NCBI RefSeq assembly: GCF_900215215.1
Contig: NZ_OBDR01000001.1
Coordinates: 310,001 to 374,000 of the forward strand
Source: Methanohalophilus euhalobius
GTDB taxonomy: Archaea; Halobacteriota; Methanosarcinia; Methanosarcinales; Methanosarcinaceae
Reading direction: 5' to 3'
Length of the DNA stretch: 64,000 nt
In this document: one piece after another, positions 37,075-45,519 of the stretch
Numbering within the stretch: position 1 is the first letter of the stretch
How the letters are laid out: each line of letters starts with the position of its first letter
Program-made: the position numbers and the translations under genes
Notes under the pieces: generated by a model
Databases searched by the model: none
Told to the model about the DNA's origin: nothing
What the model saw: only the letters and a program-made list of their open reading frames with translations

Positions 37075-37674
37075 TCACTTTAATTTCCCTGCAAGTTCCT
37101 CGCCCATTTCGAAAGCCTTTTTAAGCGCTGCTTCATCCTTTTTGATAATTCCCCTGTCAAATTGGTTAAGCACAGACATCGCCTTATCCACTGTGTATCC
37201 CAGGGCTTCCAGGGGATAACTCATGGCTTCCAGGCTGAACCCGATATCTTCAATGATAGGTTGCTCTCCAATGGTGAAAACGCAGGCACGTCTTCCCTGT
37301 CCTGCCAGCCGGCTGGAATACTCACGTGGTCTGTCATCTGTGAAATTGTAGTAAGGATAGAGGCGATCTATGAAGGTTTTCATAAGGGAGGTAACGTTGT
37401 AATTGTAGGTAGGGGAACCAAGCACCATACCTTTTGCTTCTTCGATCTTCGGATACAGTAAATTCATCCCGTCATCGTCATGGAAGCGGGTACAGGTCTT
37501 ATCCTGGTGACATCTTTCACATCCCACGCAGGACTCAATACTGTAATCCCGCAGATGTACTATCCCGACTGTAGCACCGTTACTTTTTGCGCCTTCCATT
37601 ACCTCATCCAGCAATACGTCAGTATTGCCTGCCTTCCTGGGGCTTGCACAGATTCCCAGGATATCTATTGTAAT
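37075..37674 (-). CDS. Iron-sulfur flavoprotein (Isf-like), apparent ATT start
   Basis: About 199 residues. Flavodoxin-like FMN site GICASPRKAGNTDVLLDEV, compact cysteine motif CVGCERCHQDKTC for a [4Fe-4S] cluster, and LGSPTYNYNVTSLMKTFIDR. Family-like residues begin at ITIDILGICAS, upstream of any ATG, GTG or TTG in frame. An ATT at 37674 sits 8 nt after GAGGAGG and is the likely start. Isf proteins transfer electrons, for example to oxygen or peroxide in Methanosarcina. It follows iscU by 23 nt and is probably in the same operon. Confidence 0.8.
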   Translation of the reverse strand: MTIDILGICASPRKAGNTDVLLDEVMEGAKSNGATVGIVHLRDYSIESCVGCERCHQDKTCTRFHDDDGMNLLYPKIEEAKGMVLGSPTYNYNVTSLMKTFIDRLYPYYNFTDDRPREYSSRLAGQGRRACVFTIGEQPIIEDIGFSLEAMSYPLEALGYTVDKAMSVLNQFDRGIIKKDEAALKKAFEMGEELAGKLK

Positions 37675-37697
37675 ACTATATTCCTCCTCTTCTGTAA

Positions 37698-38342
37698 TTA
37701 TTCTGTGAAAACGACCTTCACTTCTTCGATATCCCAGAGTGACTCTACTTTCTCCAGAATATCCTCTTTAATAGCCGATGCGAACTGGTGATCTGAAGGA
37801 AGGTCTATAAGTATTCTCACAGAACCCTCATTTATCTCTATCTTTGTCACAAGTTCCGTCCTGACTATATCCAGCCCCGCCATGGGATTCATGACATGTT
37901 TCAGGCGCCTTCTGACGACTTCTTCAGTAGTAGTTTCTTTCTCACTCACAAGGCCATGCTTTTCTTCATAATCCCTAATTGCCGCCCTCAAACCTTCCAC
38001 AGCCAGTACTGAACAGTGTGCTTTTACTGTGGGCAGCCCCCCTAGTTCTTCGGTGGCTTGCTTCCATGAGATATTTTTGGCTTCTTCCAGGGTCTTTCCC
38101 TTGGCCATTTCGGTAATTATGGAAGCTGTAGCGATATTGGATGCACATCCATAGGATTCAAATTTTATATCCTCTATCACCAGGGTTTCGGAATTGACAT
38201 TCAGGTATACTGCCACCATGTCACCACATGCCGGACTTCCTTCCAGCCCCTTGCCATCCGGGTTTTCTATTTTACCCACATTCCGGGGGTTTTTAAAGTG
38301 ATCAAGAACTTTTTCACTGTAAGGGAATTTCACATTAAACAC
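37698..38342 (-). CDS. iscU: IscU scaffold fused to a MIP18/DUF59-like domain
   Basis: 214 residues. The N-terminal IscU domain (1-125) has the three cluster cysteines in SPACGDM, SYGCASN and AHCSVLA. After a short linker, residues 140-214 resemble DUF59/MIP18 (NPMAGLDIVRTELVTKIEIN), a domain of iron-sulfur targeting proteins. The gene is 1 nt from the IscS-like gene. The fusion suggests that cluster assembly and delivery are joined in one chain. Confidence 0.9.
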   Translation of the reverse strand: MFNVKFPYSEKVLDHFKNPRNVGKIENPDGKGLEGSPACGDMVAVYLNVNSETLVIEDIKFESYGCASNIATASIITEMAKGKTLEEAKNISWKQATEELGGLPTVKAHCSVLAVEGLRAAIRDYEEKHGLVSEKETTTEEVVRRRLKHVMNPMAGLDIVRTELVTKIEINEGSVRILIDLPSDHQFASAIKEDILEKVESLWDIEEVKVVFTE

Positions 38343-38343
38343 C

Positions 38344-39510
38344 TCACTTTTTCTCGTACAATGGACTAATTTCTCTTAATTGAGCAACGATTTCCTTTAT
38401 CGCATCCACCATGGCATCGGTTTCCTCAAGGGTATTGTAACGACTGAAGGTAAAGCGCAATGACCCATGGGCCCTTTCATGGTCTCCCCCTATGCCCAGT
38501 ATAACGTGACTTGCTTCAAGGGAGCGGCTAAAGCACGCAGAACCAGTGCTGACCGCAAATCCACGCATATCCAGATGTAGGGTAAGTGATTCACCTTCTA
38601 CATAATGGAGCGTTATGTTGGCATTATGTGGACTCCTGTGTTCCTTACTTCCGTTTAATATTACATCCGTAATTTCACTGGATATTCTCTCTATAAGATG
38701 GTCTCTAAGTGCTTTGATCTGCCTGTTTTCCTCTTCTGTCACAAGTTCTACTGCTTTTGCAAATCCTACGGCCCCCGGTATATTTTCAAGGCCCGCCCTG
38801 AGGTTGAATTCCTGGAATCCACCGTCCATCCATTTATTGATAGGTGTGTCTTTGCGTATATAGAGCCCTCCAACACCACGGGGTCCATGTATGGTATGTG
38901 ATGCAACCGTTATCAGGTCCACAGGAATTTTTTGTACATCTATTGGAACGCGTGTGAAACTATGGGTGGCATCTGTATGCAGAAGTACTCCTTTCTCCCT
39001 GCATATGTTTGAAATGCTTTCCAGATCCTGCAGCGTACCTATTTCCTGATTGGCATGCTGTATCGAGACGAGAACAGTTTCGTCTGTGATCGTCTCGGCA
39101 AGTTGTTCTGTATTTAGCCGACCAGTGTCATCCACTTCAATGAAATCGACTTCAAAACCCTGTTTTTCCAGTGCTTTTGCGGTGTTCAGGACGGGGAAAT
39201 CCTCGATTTTTGAGACAATAAGGTGTTTCCCCTTCTTTTTGAGCGCAGATGTTACTCCCTTTATTGCCATATTGCTTGATTCGGTGCTTCCGGATGTGAA
39301 AACAATTTCTCCCGGCGAAGCATTTAATGAATCTGCAATTGTGGACCTTGCTTCTTCAAGCGCCTCCTTTGCATCAATACCCATCGAATAGGCAAACTCT
39401 GATGTTGCCACTGCATAAGTATCAAAATAATACGGCTTCATTGCCTCAAACACTCTTTCATCCAACCGTGTGCTTGCGGAATTATCAAAATAAGCAGTTT
39501 TGTCTTCCAT
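38344..39510 (-). CDS. IscS/NifS-like protein lacking the PLP lysine
   Basis: 388 residues with the class V aminotransferase fold and the mobile-loop Cys (STGSACFSRSLE). The Schiff-base lysine of GHKIYGPKG is Thr here (SHTIHGPRG). Other PLP contacts also differ: SKIEDFPV in place of EHxAV, ANQEIG for NNEIG, and DATHS for DATQS. It therefore probably does not bind PLP or desulfurate cysteine. Archaeoglobus fulgidus IscS similarly lacks the lysine and serves structurally with IscU. It is coupled to iscU and downstream of dsrE-like and tusA genes. Confidence 0.88.
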   Translation of the reverse strand: MEDKTAYFDNSASTRLDERVFEAMKPYYFDTYAVATSEFAYSMGIDAKEALEEARSTIADSLNASPGEIVFTSGSTESSNMAIKGVTSALKKKGKHLIVSKIEDFPVLNTAKALEKQGFEVDFIEVDDTGRLNTEQLAETITDETVLVSIQHANQEIGTLQDLESISNICREKGVLLHTDATHSFTRVPIDVQKIPVDLITVASHTIHGPRGVGGLYIRKDTPINKWMDGGFQEFNLRAGLENIPGAVGFAKAVELVTEEENRQIKALRDHLIERISSEITDVILNGSKEHRSPHNANITLHYVEGESLTLHLDMRGFAVSTGSACFSRSLEASHVILGIGGDHERAHGSLRFTFSRYNTLEETDAMVDAIKEIVAQLREISPLYEKK

Positions 39511-39518
39511 ACAATTCC

Positions 39519-39947
39519 TCAGATAAACAATGTAATCTCTGCATCTTTTGCTTCATGGACATAGGTGCCCACAGCACCATATTCATCAATCCATTCGGTA
39601 CGTAGCTGTTCTTGTTTGATTCCCATAATTTCCATGGTCATTTCACAGGCAATTATTTTACCCCCCAGTTCCTTGAAATCGGTCATCATTTTTTCAAGAG
39701 GAGCTACATTGGCCTTTTTCATCCTGCTTTTGACCATCCATTTTCCAAGCCCCAGGAAATTCATTTTGGAGAAGGGACCCTTTTCGAGTCCTCCTTTTTT
39801 CAACCGCTCAAGGCCCCAGAAAGTAAAATACAGGGAAACTTCCATTCCCATCGACAGTGAACCATTTGCAATAATGAGTGCACTGTACAGTTTGTCCATG
39901 TCTCCGCTATGGACTATTATGACGGTTTTATTGCTCACAGAAACCAA
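39519..39947 (-). CDS. DsrE/DsrF-like sulfur-transfer protein
   Basis: 142 residues of the DsrE-like family (peroxiredoxin-like COG2210 group): VIIVHSGDMDKLYSALIIANG, then FWGLERLKKGG and a candidate active Cys in IIACEMTMEIMG. It is 5 nt downstream of tusA and 8 nt upstream of the IscS-like gene. This order suggests relay of persulfide sulfur. The ATG at 39947 has a ribosome binding site (AAAAGGGTTGG). Confidence 0.85.
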   Translation of the reverse strand: MVSVSNKTVIIVHSGDMDKLYSALIIANGSLSMGMEVSLYFTFWGLERLKKGGLEKGPFSKMNFLGLGKWMVKSRMKKANVAPLEKMMTDFKELGGKIIACEMTMEIMGIKQEQLRTEWIDEYGAVGTYVHEAKDAEITLFI

Positions 39948-39952
39948 CCCTT

Positions 39953-40174
39953 TTAACGCTTAATTCTGATTTTCCACTCATCAGCTTCTTCATCGATACC
40001 TATAATTTCAAGCCCCATGGATTCACAGGCCATTGGTATCTCCTTCTTTGAAGCTGGATGTGTGCCGGTGACTATGACTTCGTCTCCCGGTGTAGCTTTT
40101 CTCAGTGCCTTCCTGCATTCAACTAGCGGTACCGGGCAGGTCTCTCCCCTTGTATCTACTTCTATTTTTGTCAT
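39953..40174 (-). CDS. tusA: TusA/SirA-family sulfur carrier
   Basis: 73 residues with the CPxP motif (RGETCPVPLVECRKALR) whose Cys carries persulfide, and the KEIPMACESMG segment. It is first in the sulfur cluster and is followed after 5 nt by the DsrE-like gene. AGGGGAAAAGAA upstream gives a ribosome binding site. It probably delivers sulfur for tRNA thiolation, cofactor or iron-sulfur biogenesis. Confidence 0.92.
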   Translation of the reverse strand: MTKIEVDTRGETCPVPLVECRKALRKATPGDEVIVTGTHPASKKEIPMACESMGLEIIGIDEEADEWKIRIKR

Positions 40175-40289
40175 TTCTTTTCCCCTGAATATCTATCATA
40201 TCTGCAATTTCACAATTGTTAACATGTTTATATGTTTGCAAATGATATATAAGTTTCTCGCATAGCATAACAGGCTGCATGGCTCATTT

Positions 40290-40322
40290 GAAGAATGTCG
40301 ATCACCCTTATCGGCATTCTTC
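40290..40322. terminator. Long hairpin, probable terminator
   Basis: A 13-bp stem (GAAGAATGTCGAT with ATCGGCATTCTTC, one G-U pair) and a 7-nt loop. It lies just after the stop of the small membrane-protein gene on the minus strand. Confidence 0.7.
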
Positions 40323-40325
40323 TGG

Positions 40326-40592
40326 TCAGAACAACATAGCAAGAGTAATTACAAAAAGGATGATAGCGACCGCTCCCATGATCTTCATGAGATTTTCTTC
40401 ACCTTCAAAGGCATATTTATCATCTCCTTCCTGCTTTCGTATCTGTGATAATCCGAAAGAAACACCACCAAGTGACCCTATTGCTATACCCATTATAGTG
40501 CCAAGCCCCACGCTTCCTATAGACGGTCCAAGTAACAGGTTGCCGTAGAGTGCACCCGCAATAGATCCTGCAGATACCCATATAGGCATCAC
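40326..40592 (-). CDS. Small glycine-rich membrane protein
   Basis: 88 residues (or 87 from ATG 40589). A first hydrophobic stretch rich in glycine (SAGSIAGALYGNLLLGPSIG, continuing to GIAIGSLGGVSFG) suggests glycine-zipper packing. A charged loop and a C-terminal helix (IMGAVAIILFVITLAMLF) follow. GTG 40592 and ATG 40589 are adjacent start options. The function is unknown. It is downstream of the CobW-like gene in the opposite reading sense of none of its neighbours, and could share its transcript. Confidence 0.6.
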   Translation of the reverse strand: MMPIWVSAGSIAGALYGNLLLGPSIGSVGLGTIMGIAIGSLGGVSFGLSQIRKQEGDDKYAFEGEENLMKIMGAVAIILFVITLAMLF

Positions 40593-40645
40593 TCTCTGAT
40601 TTTGCTCCGATTTGTTATCAGTTATTATTAGACCCCCGGTTCTGT

Positions 40646-41704
40646 TTATATAGAAATATCACACAGGTTAATGATATTTTTTGTGTCTGTATGTTGCTGA
40701 AGTCTCTGAAGATCAATTCCTGTTTCCGCAAACATTTCCTCAATAGTGTTTTCCAGTATTTTGACTACATCATCCTGTCTGATATTTGTCACAGCTGCCA
40801 ATGCTCTAACTTTTTGGTTTGCAACATTTTCCCTCTCAAAAATTTCTATTTCAGGTTTGTTTGTAGAGGATGTGAGGCTGATTTTCAGGAAAGTTTTCGG
40901 TAGGTCCATGGACATCTTTATATGGCCTATAAAATCCGGATTCAATTGAATGAACTGGCTATGTATGGAATCAACAATTTCATTTGCCAGTTTGTGCCCT
41001 TTCTTGATTTCCAGATCATTTGTCTCAATTGCAAATTCAATAGCATGTGATGATACATTTGATTCGGCAATAGAATTTTGTTTTATAGAATGGTCTCTTT
41101 GTTTTCCTTCTCCACTTATGGTTTCTATTAATTCTTCAAAATTTCCTTCATTTTCCTTTGCAGAAAATTCCAGAATTCTTGCATCAGTATTATAGTGTTG
41201 CAATAACGCTTTGACTTTACTGATCTGTTCATCTGTCGCGACGTCTATCTTGTTAATGCCCAGGATGTCTGCATCCTCTATCTGGGTCTTTATGAATATT
41301 GGAACCTGTTCTATTTCCAGATCGAACCTGCTGCCATCGATCAGGTTTATTATTGGGGAAAACTCCATATCTGCAATTTTCATCAATTCAATTTCTTCTT
41401 TGATCTGCCGGGGGAACGCAACACCTGTAGGTTCAATAATTACCGTGTCCGGTCCATATTCCTCGGCAAGGGAGTCAAGCGCCTGTTCCATATCGATTTT
41501 CAAAGTGCAGCAAATACATCCGTTGGTGATTTCCCTGGTTTCCACTCCTTCTATATCCAGTGTTGTCCCATCAACTCCGATTTCACCTATCTCATTTACG
41601 ATAATAGCGATTTTCTCGCCTTTATCATTGAGATATTTTCCCAGCTTAAGCAGGGTAGTAGTTTTACCGCTGCCCAGAAATCCGCCAATGATTATTACTT
41701 TCAT
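40646..41704 (-). CDS. CobW/P47K-family metal-chaperone GTPase
   Basis: 352 residues. The GTPase P-loop is GGFLGSGKTT, the metal-binding CxCC is NGCICCTLK, and NKID occurs near residue 160. The COG0523 family inserts or traffics metals such as cobalt or zinc. The gene is 42 nt downstream of a corrinoid-linked methyltransferase with a zinc site, so metal supply to that enzyme (cobalamin or zinc) is a reasonable inference. Confidence 0.92.
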   Translation of the reverse strand: MKVIIIGGFLGSGKTTTLLKLGKYLNDKGEKIAIIVNEIGEIGVDGTTLDIEGVETREITNGCICCTLKIDMEQALDSLAEEYGPDTVIIEPTGVAFPRQIKEEIELMKIADMEFSPIINLIDGSRFDLEIEQVPIFIKTQIEDADILGINKIDVATDEQISKVKALLQHYNTDARILEFSAKENEGNFEELIETISGEGKQRDHSIKQNSIAESNVSSHAIEFAIETNDLEIKKGHKLANEIVDSIHSQFIQLNPDFIGHIKMSMDLPKTFLKISLTSSTNKPEIEIFERENVANQKVRALAAVTNIRQDDVVKILENTIEEMFAETGIDLQRLQQHTDTKNIINLCDISI

Positions 41705-41746
41705 TTATTACACCTTTTGAAAAAGTAAGTTACTTCTTGATCCCTT

Positions 41747-42763
41747 TTACTTTTCCCCGCAGAATCCATTCCGTGCCTGTGTAAGGGCCTGCATATTTTT
41801 TATGGGTGATTGTGGTGCGATTCCGCAACCTGGGGCCAGGATGTCCACGCCTACCTCCAGACATTTCAAAGCTTCTGCTTTTACTTCTTCAGCATTTTTA
41901 TTGTATATGGTAGTGGAAGTTGAAACATTGCCTATCAGTGCAGCACCGCCTTCATGTGCCATTTTTATGGCGTATTGCAGATCTTCAACACTTTCTTCAA
42001 CACTTATACCACAAAATCCACATTCGGCAATATCTTTTATTACGGGATCAGATTTTCCGCATACATGGATTACACATTTACCGTTAACAGAATCTACAAG
42101 TTGTCTATAGTATGGTTTTATGACGGACTTAAACATAGCCGGTGGAACAATGTCAGGGGAAACAACTGCTTCTCCGAAACATATTACATCTGCTCCTGCT
42201 TCCAGGCTTTCATTAGCAGCTTTTATGCATGCCCGGCTAGTGGCTTCCATTAATCTTTCTATTTTATGTGGTTCTTTCAGTATTTTTAACAGGAATGGCT
42301 TCATGCCCATCAGATTAACAGCAAGGTCCACAGGACCGGCAAAACCACATATAAGTGGAACTTCATTCCCGACTTGCCTTTTTATAATATGTGTGGCTTC
42401 AAGAATTGCAGGCATTCTTCCTCTTTGCATCAAATCTTCAGGGACTTCTATGCCTTCAATGTTGATCTCCGGTCCTTCGAGTACAGCAGGAGGTATGTCC
42501 TTTGATCCCCTGTGAATCTTACAGCCGAAACTTTCTGCCAGCACTGTTAAGTCAAAGGGGTAGCGTATAGTCTCAAATCCAAGGATACTCTGGGTGGCTA
42601 TTGCCAGCTCAGCCATCTTTTCAGCATCAAAGTCAGCTTCGGGTCTGGCAACACCACATGAATCCATAATTTCCAGCGGAGCAGCGGTTGTGAACAATCC
42701 TGCAGGAATTTTATCTACTGGTTTACGTTCCAGTGCATTGATGATTCTCTGTTTTTGTTGCAT
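41747..42763 (-). CDS. Methylcobamide:coenzyme M methyltransferase-like protein (MtaA/MtbA family)
   Basis: 338 residues of the uroporphyrinogen decarboxylase-like fold. The zinc ligands of MtaA/MtbA-type enzymes are visible in CVIHVCGKSDP (H-x-C) and LAPGCGIAP. Such enzymes move a methyl group from a methylated corrinoid protein to coenzyme M in methylotrophic methanogenesis. The start is ATG 42763 with AAAGGT upstream. Whether it serves methanol, methylamine or methylsulfide cannot be decided here. No corrinoid protein gene is adjacent. Confidence 0.9.
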   Translation of the reverse strand: MQQKQRIINALERKPVDKIPAGLFTTAAPLEIMDSCGVARPEADFDAEKMAELAIATQSILGFETIRYPFDLTVLAESFGCKIHRGSKDIPPAVLEGPEINIEGIEVPEDLMQRGRMPAILEATHIIKRQVGNEVPLICGFAGPVDLAVNLMGMKPFLLKILKEPHKIERLMEATSRACIKAANESLEAGADVICFGEAVVSPDIVPPAMFKSVIKPYYRQLVDSVNGKCVIHVCGKSDPVIKDIAECGFCGISVEESVEDLQYAIKMAHEGGAALIGNVSTSTTIYNKNAEEVKAEALKCLEVGVDILAPGCGIAPQSPIKNMQALTQARNGFCGEK

Positions 42764-43170
42764 GGTTGACCTTTGTATAAGTTATTCTATTCTAGTTATT
42801 CTATTCTCTATTTCCTTTAGATTTAGTTTGGTTAGTACTTCAGTGTTATCCTTCAATCTTTTTGTTTTTAGCTTCATTGACAGTATTTTGTCGATGTGGA
42901 ATATGGGTGTTATTATAATGGATTCTTTTAGAATCAAGTACAACTTTCGTGTTAAAAATAATCAACAAGATTCATATTTAATGTGCGCATAATAGGTTCT
43001 TAATTGAAATGATCTAATTATTAAAACAAATAAAGTGGATTTAATTGTTCGAATTTACAAAAAACAAAATGTATGGCAGAAGTAATAGGTATGTTGTATT
43101 GAATGATTAAGTTTCCAATTTATGATTTAAGTGTTACTGAAAGGAGGATTTTTGAGCGAGGTGCTTATAA
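42764..43170. other. Intergenic region between the methyltransferase and the ABC exporter
   Basis: 407 nt of AT-rich divergent promoter region. It contains a 14-bp tandem repeat next to the methyltransferase start. Before the ABC gene it holds AAGGAGG followed by TTG, which opens a 14-codon frame ending at 43196 inside the next gene. No RNA gene was recognised. Confidence 0.6.
42780..42807. repeat. Tandem 14-bp repeat in the methyltransferase leader
   Basis: AGTTATTCTATTCT is present twice without a gap, 16 nt upstream of the methyltransferase ATG. It may be a regulator site or a slippage product. Confidence 0.9.
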
Positions 43171-43815
43171 ATGAGTTCAGAACTGATACGTTATAAGGAT
43201 ATATGTGTTGATTTTCATGGTTCTCGTCTTTTTTCTAAATTTAATCTGATTGTCAATCAGGGTGATAAATTGATACTTAAAGGGCGGTCAGGAAGCGGTA
43301 AGTCAACTCTTCTCAAAATACTTTTGGGAATTTTACATGTCGACGATGGGGAGATTTTTTACAGGGGGAGGAAAGTTTCGGCCTCTAACATATGGGACAT
43401 CAGGAAAGAAATCGCATATGTATCACAGGATACTGATATCGGTGAGGGAATTGTTAAGGATTTGATCAACGAAATATTTTCTTTCGACCATAACCGGGGA
43501 AGAAAGTATCACAGGAAGCGTAATTCCCTGATTGAATACTTTGGGCTGGACAGGTCCATTGTGTACAAGAAGTTTGAGGATCTTTCAGGCGGGGAGAAAC
43601 AGAGAATATGCATAATAATTTCTGTGTTACTGGGCAAGGAGATTTTCCTGCTTGATGAAGTTACATCGGCACTGGATCCCGAACTTAAGGAAAAAGTTGT
43701 GGATTTTTTTCTTGAAAATGAAGACTGGACACTTCTTGTTGTGTCCCACGACAACACATGGGACAGAGTAGCTATGGATGAAATATTTGTTGACGGATGT
43801 GAAATAAATGCCTGA
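43171..43815 (+). CDS. ABC transporter ATPase (FetA-like)
   Basis: 214 residues. Walker A is GRSGSGKSTLL, signature LSGGEKQR, Walker B IFLLDEVTSALDP and switch VVSHDN. The ATP-binding partner of the next gene, whose start overlaps its 3' end by 8 nt. FetAB-type systems export iron or relieve metal/oxidative stress, and the substrate here is inferred from the partner. The ATG at 43171 is preceded by GAGGTG. Confidence 0.88.
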   Translation: MSSELIRYKDICVDFHGSRLFSKFNLIVNQGDKLILKGRSGSGKSTLLKILLGILHVDDGEIFYRGRKVSASNIWDIRKEIAYVSQDTDIGEGIVKDLINEIFSFDHNRGRKYHRKRNSLIEYFGLDRSIVYKKFEDLSGGEKQRICIIISVLLGKEIFLLDEVTSALDPELKEKVVDFFLENEDWTLLVVSHDNTWDRVAMDEIFVDGCEINA

Positions 43816-44608
43816 TGAGATTTCCTACACAGGTTTATTCTTTGGTTTTCTTCTGCTCATTATTCCTTTATTGATAATGAGATATGTACGGCTGAATATG
43901 GGTAAAGAATCCCTTACAGCTATTTTCAGGATGACGATACAGCTTTTCCTTGCCGGTCTATTCCTGACATTTGTGTTTGATATGAACAATCCTGTATTGA
44001 ATTTGTTGTGGTTTTTCCTGATGGTTTCATTTGCAGCATTTGAGTCCGTCCAGCGTCAGGAAATGGATCTCAAATCCCTTTATATTCCTACACTTGGCGC
44101 TTTCCTGGGAGGTACGTTCCTGATTCTTATGTATGTGAACCTCTTTGTAATTGACCTGGCCAATGTATTTGAAGCCCCTTACCTCATACCCATAGGTGGT
44201 ATATTGCTTGGTAATTCCCTTGGCGGAACTATCATTGGTGTAGGAAATTTTTACAGCAGCCTGAAAAGGAATGAAAACCGCTATGTATCCAGACTTTCTT
44301 TTGGTGCCGGAATGAATGAGGCACTTATGCCCTATGTAAGAAAAGGCCTCCGTTCTTCCCTGAAACCGGCTGTAGGAGATATTTCTACTATAGGAATAGT
44401 TCACCTCCCCGGCATGATGAGTGGCCAGTTGATAGCCGGAGCATCACCGATCCTGGCAATCAAGTACCAGATTGCAGTAATGGTTTCTGTTTATGTATCC
44501 ACTGTTACATGTGTGACACTTGCAATTTTCCTGACATCACGTATTTGTTTTGATGAATACGGGATATTGAATGATCAGGTGTTCCGAAATACACCGGATG
44601 TTTCATGA
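43808..44608 (+). CDS. FetB/UPF0014-family permease
   Basis: 266 residues and about seven membrane helices, with the family's segments FRMTIQLFLAGLFLTFVF, PIGGILLGNSLGG and VHLPGMMSGQLIAGASP. It overlaps the FetA-like ATPase gene and forms a two-gene export system. E. coli FetB exports iron; the substrate in this archaeon is inferred. Confidence 0.88.
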   Translation: MPDEISYTGLFFGFLLLIIPLLIMRYVRLNMGKESLTAIFRMTIQLFLAGLFLTFVFDMNNPVLNLLWFFLMVSFAAFESVQRQEMDLKSLYIPTLGAFLGGTFLILMYVNLFVIDLANVFEAPYLIPIGGILLGNSLGGTIIGVGNFYSSLKRNENRYVSRLSFGAGMNEALMPYVRKGLRSSLKPAVGDISTIGIVHLPGMMSGQLIAGASPILAIKYQIAVMVSVYVSTVTCVTLAIFLTSRICFDEYGILNDQVFRNTPDVS

Positions 44609-44679
44609 AGAAATCTGTATGGAAAAGTTGAAAAATCGATATCAGTTATCCTCTGTTATCGAACAATACAAACACATAA

Positions 44680-44964
44680 AGAGAAAATCTTACCCAGTAT
44701 TTCTCCTTTCTCTTCAAGGTATTTCAGGGAGTTTTCACTCATTTATCGGGAGTGGAAACAGAAAGCAAGTTTATTGTTGGTGATGATGCAGTCTCTGTTA
44801 TCGATGAAGAAGCAGAGAATCATGATGTGATTTATTTGGGCTCAACTACCCACCCATTCTTCAAGAACTTCATGAAGGATGTTTTCCCTGAACAGGTCAT
44901 TCGTGGCACTGATAAAACTGTTATCATGACTCGCAGATGGGTTAAGTTCAGGGATATGCTTTAA
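44680..44964 (+). pseudogene. Remnant of a transporter C-terminus with a universal-stress-protein-like domain
   Basis: The frame from 44680 to TAA 44964 encodes FLFKVFQGVFTHLSGVETES and then a UspA-like tail (VIYLGSTTHPFFKNFM, TVIMTRRWVKFRDML). The last part resembles the C-terminal domain of amino-acid permease/Usp fusion proteins. No upstream part remains and no start codon is properly placed, so this is a truncated remnant directly after the exporter operon. Confidence 0.6.
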
Positions 44965-44975
44965 AAAAAGTATAA

Positions 44976-45519
44976 ATGTTGGGACTTCTTGACTTTCTTC
45001 CTTATATTCCAAAAGCCGTACGTGTAAGCACTATAAGGTTGCAGACGAAACTAAAGCACAGCGTTTTGTGAAAGACATCAGACAAAGATATCCCGACGCC
45101 AACCATAATGTATTTGCATACCTATCACAGGTGACGGAAACCTGATTATGAAATATGATGATGACGGAGAACCTTCAGTAAGTTCTGGTAAACCTGTTTT
45201 CAAAGTCCTTGAACTGAAGGGGCTTGATAATGTTGTGGTTATAATCAGCCGGTATTTTGGTGGAATCAAACTTGGCTTTGGCGGACTATCCCGTGCTTAC
45301 AAACAAACCGCTATTGAGGCTATAGACGATGCCGGGGTTGTTGAGCAGAGGCCCACAAAGGAAATGAAAATCATAGTGGACTATGGGAATATTCAGTTTG
45401 TAAAACATATGCTTGAAAATTGTGCCACAATCCTGAATGAACACTATTCTGATATAGTGGAAATAGTAGTTGCTGTTGCAGAAGACAAAATTGGTGAATT
45501 GGAAAAACTGATTAATTAG
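44976..45519 (+). pseudogene. Frameshifted YigZ/IMPACT-family gene
   Basis: Three consecutive frames together give a YigZ-like protein. They read MLGLLDFLPYIPKAV from 44976, then KVADETKAQRFVKDIRQRYP to NVFAY at 45121, then ITGDGNLIMKYDDDGEPS onward to 45519. A single-base loss near 45122 turns the expected codon after AY into two bases. An earlier lesion lies around 45015-45030. The conserved core ISRYFGGIKLGFGGLSRAY is intact. The final codon is TAG, the only terminal TAG found in the window. Without it the frame would run 11 codons to TAA 45552. Confidence 0.8.
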
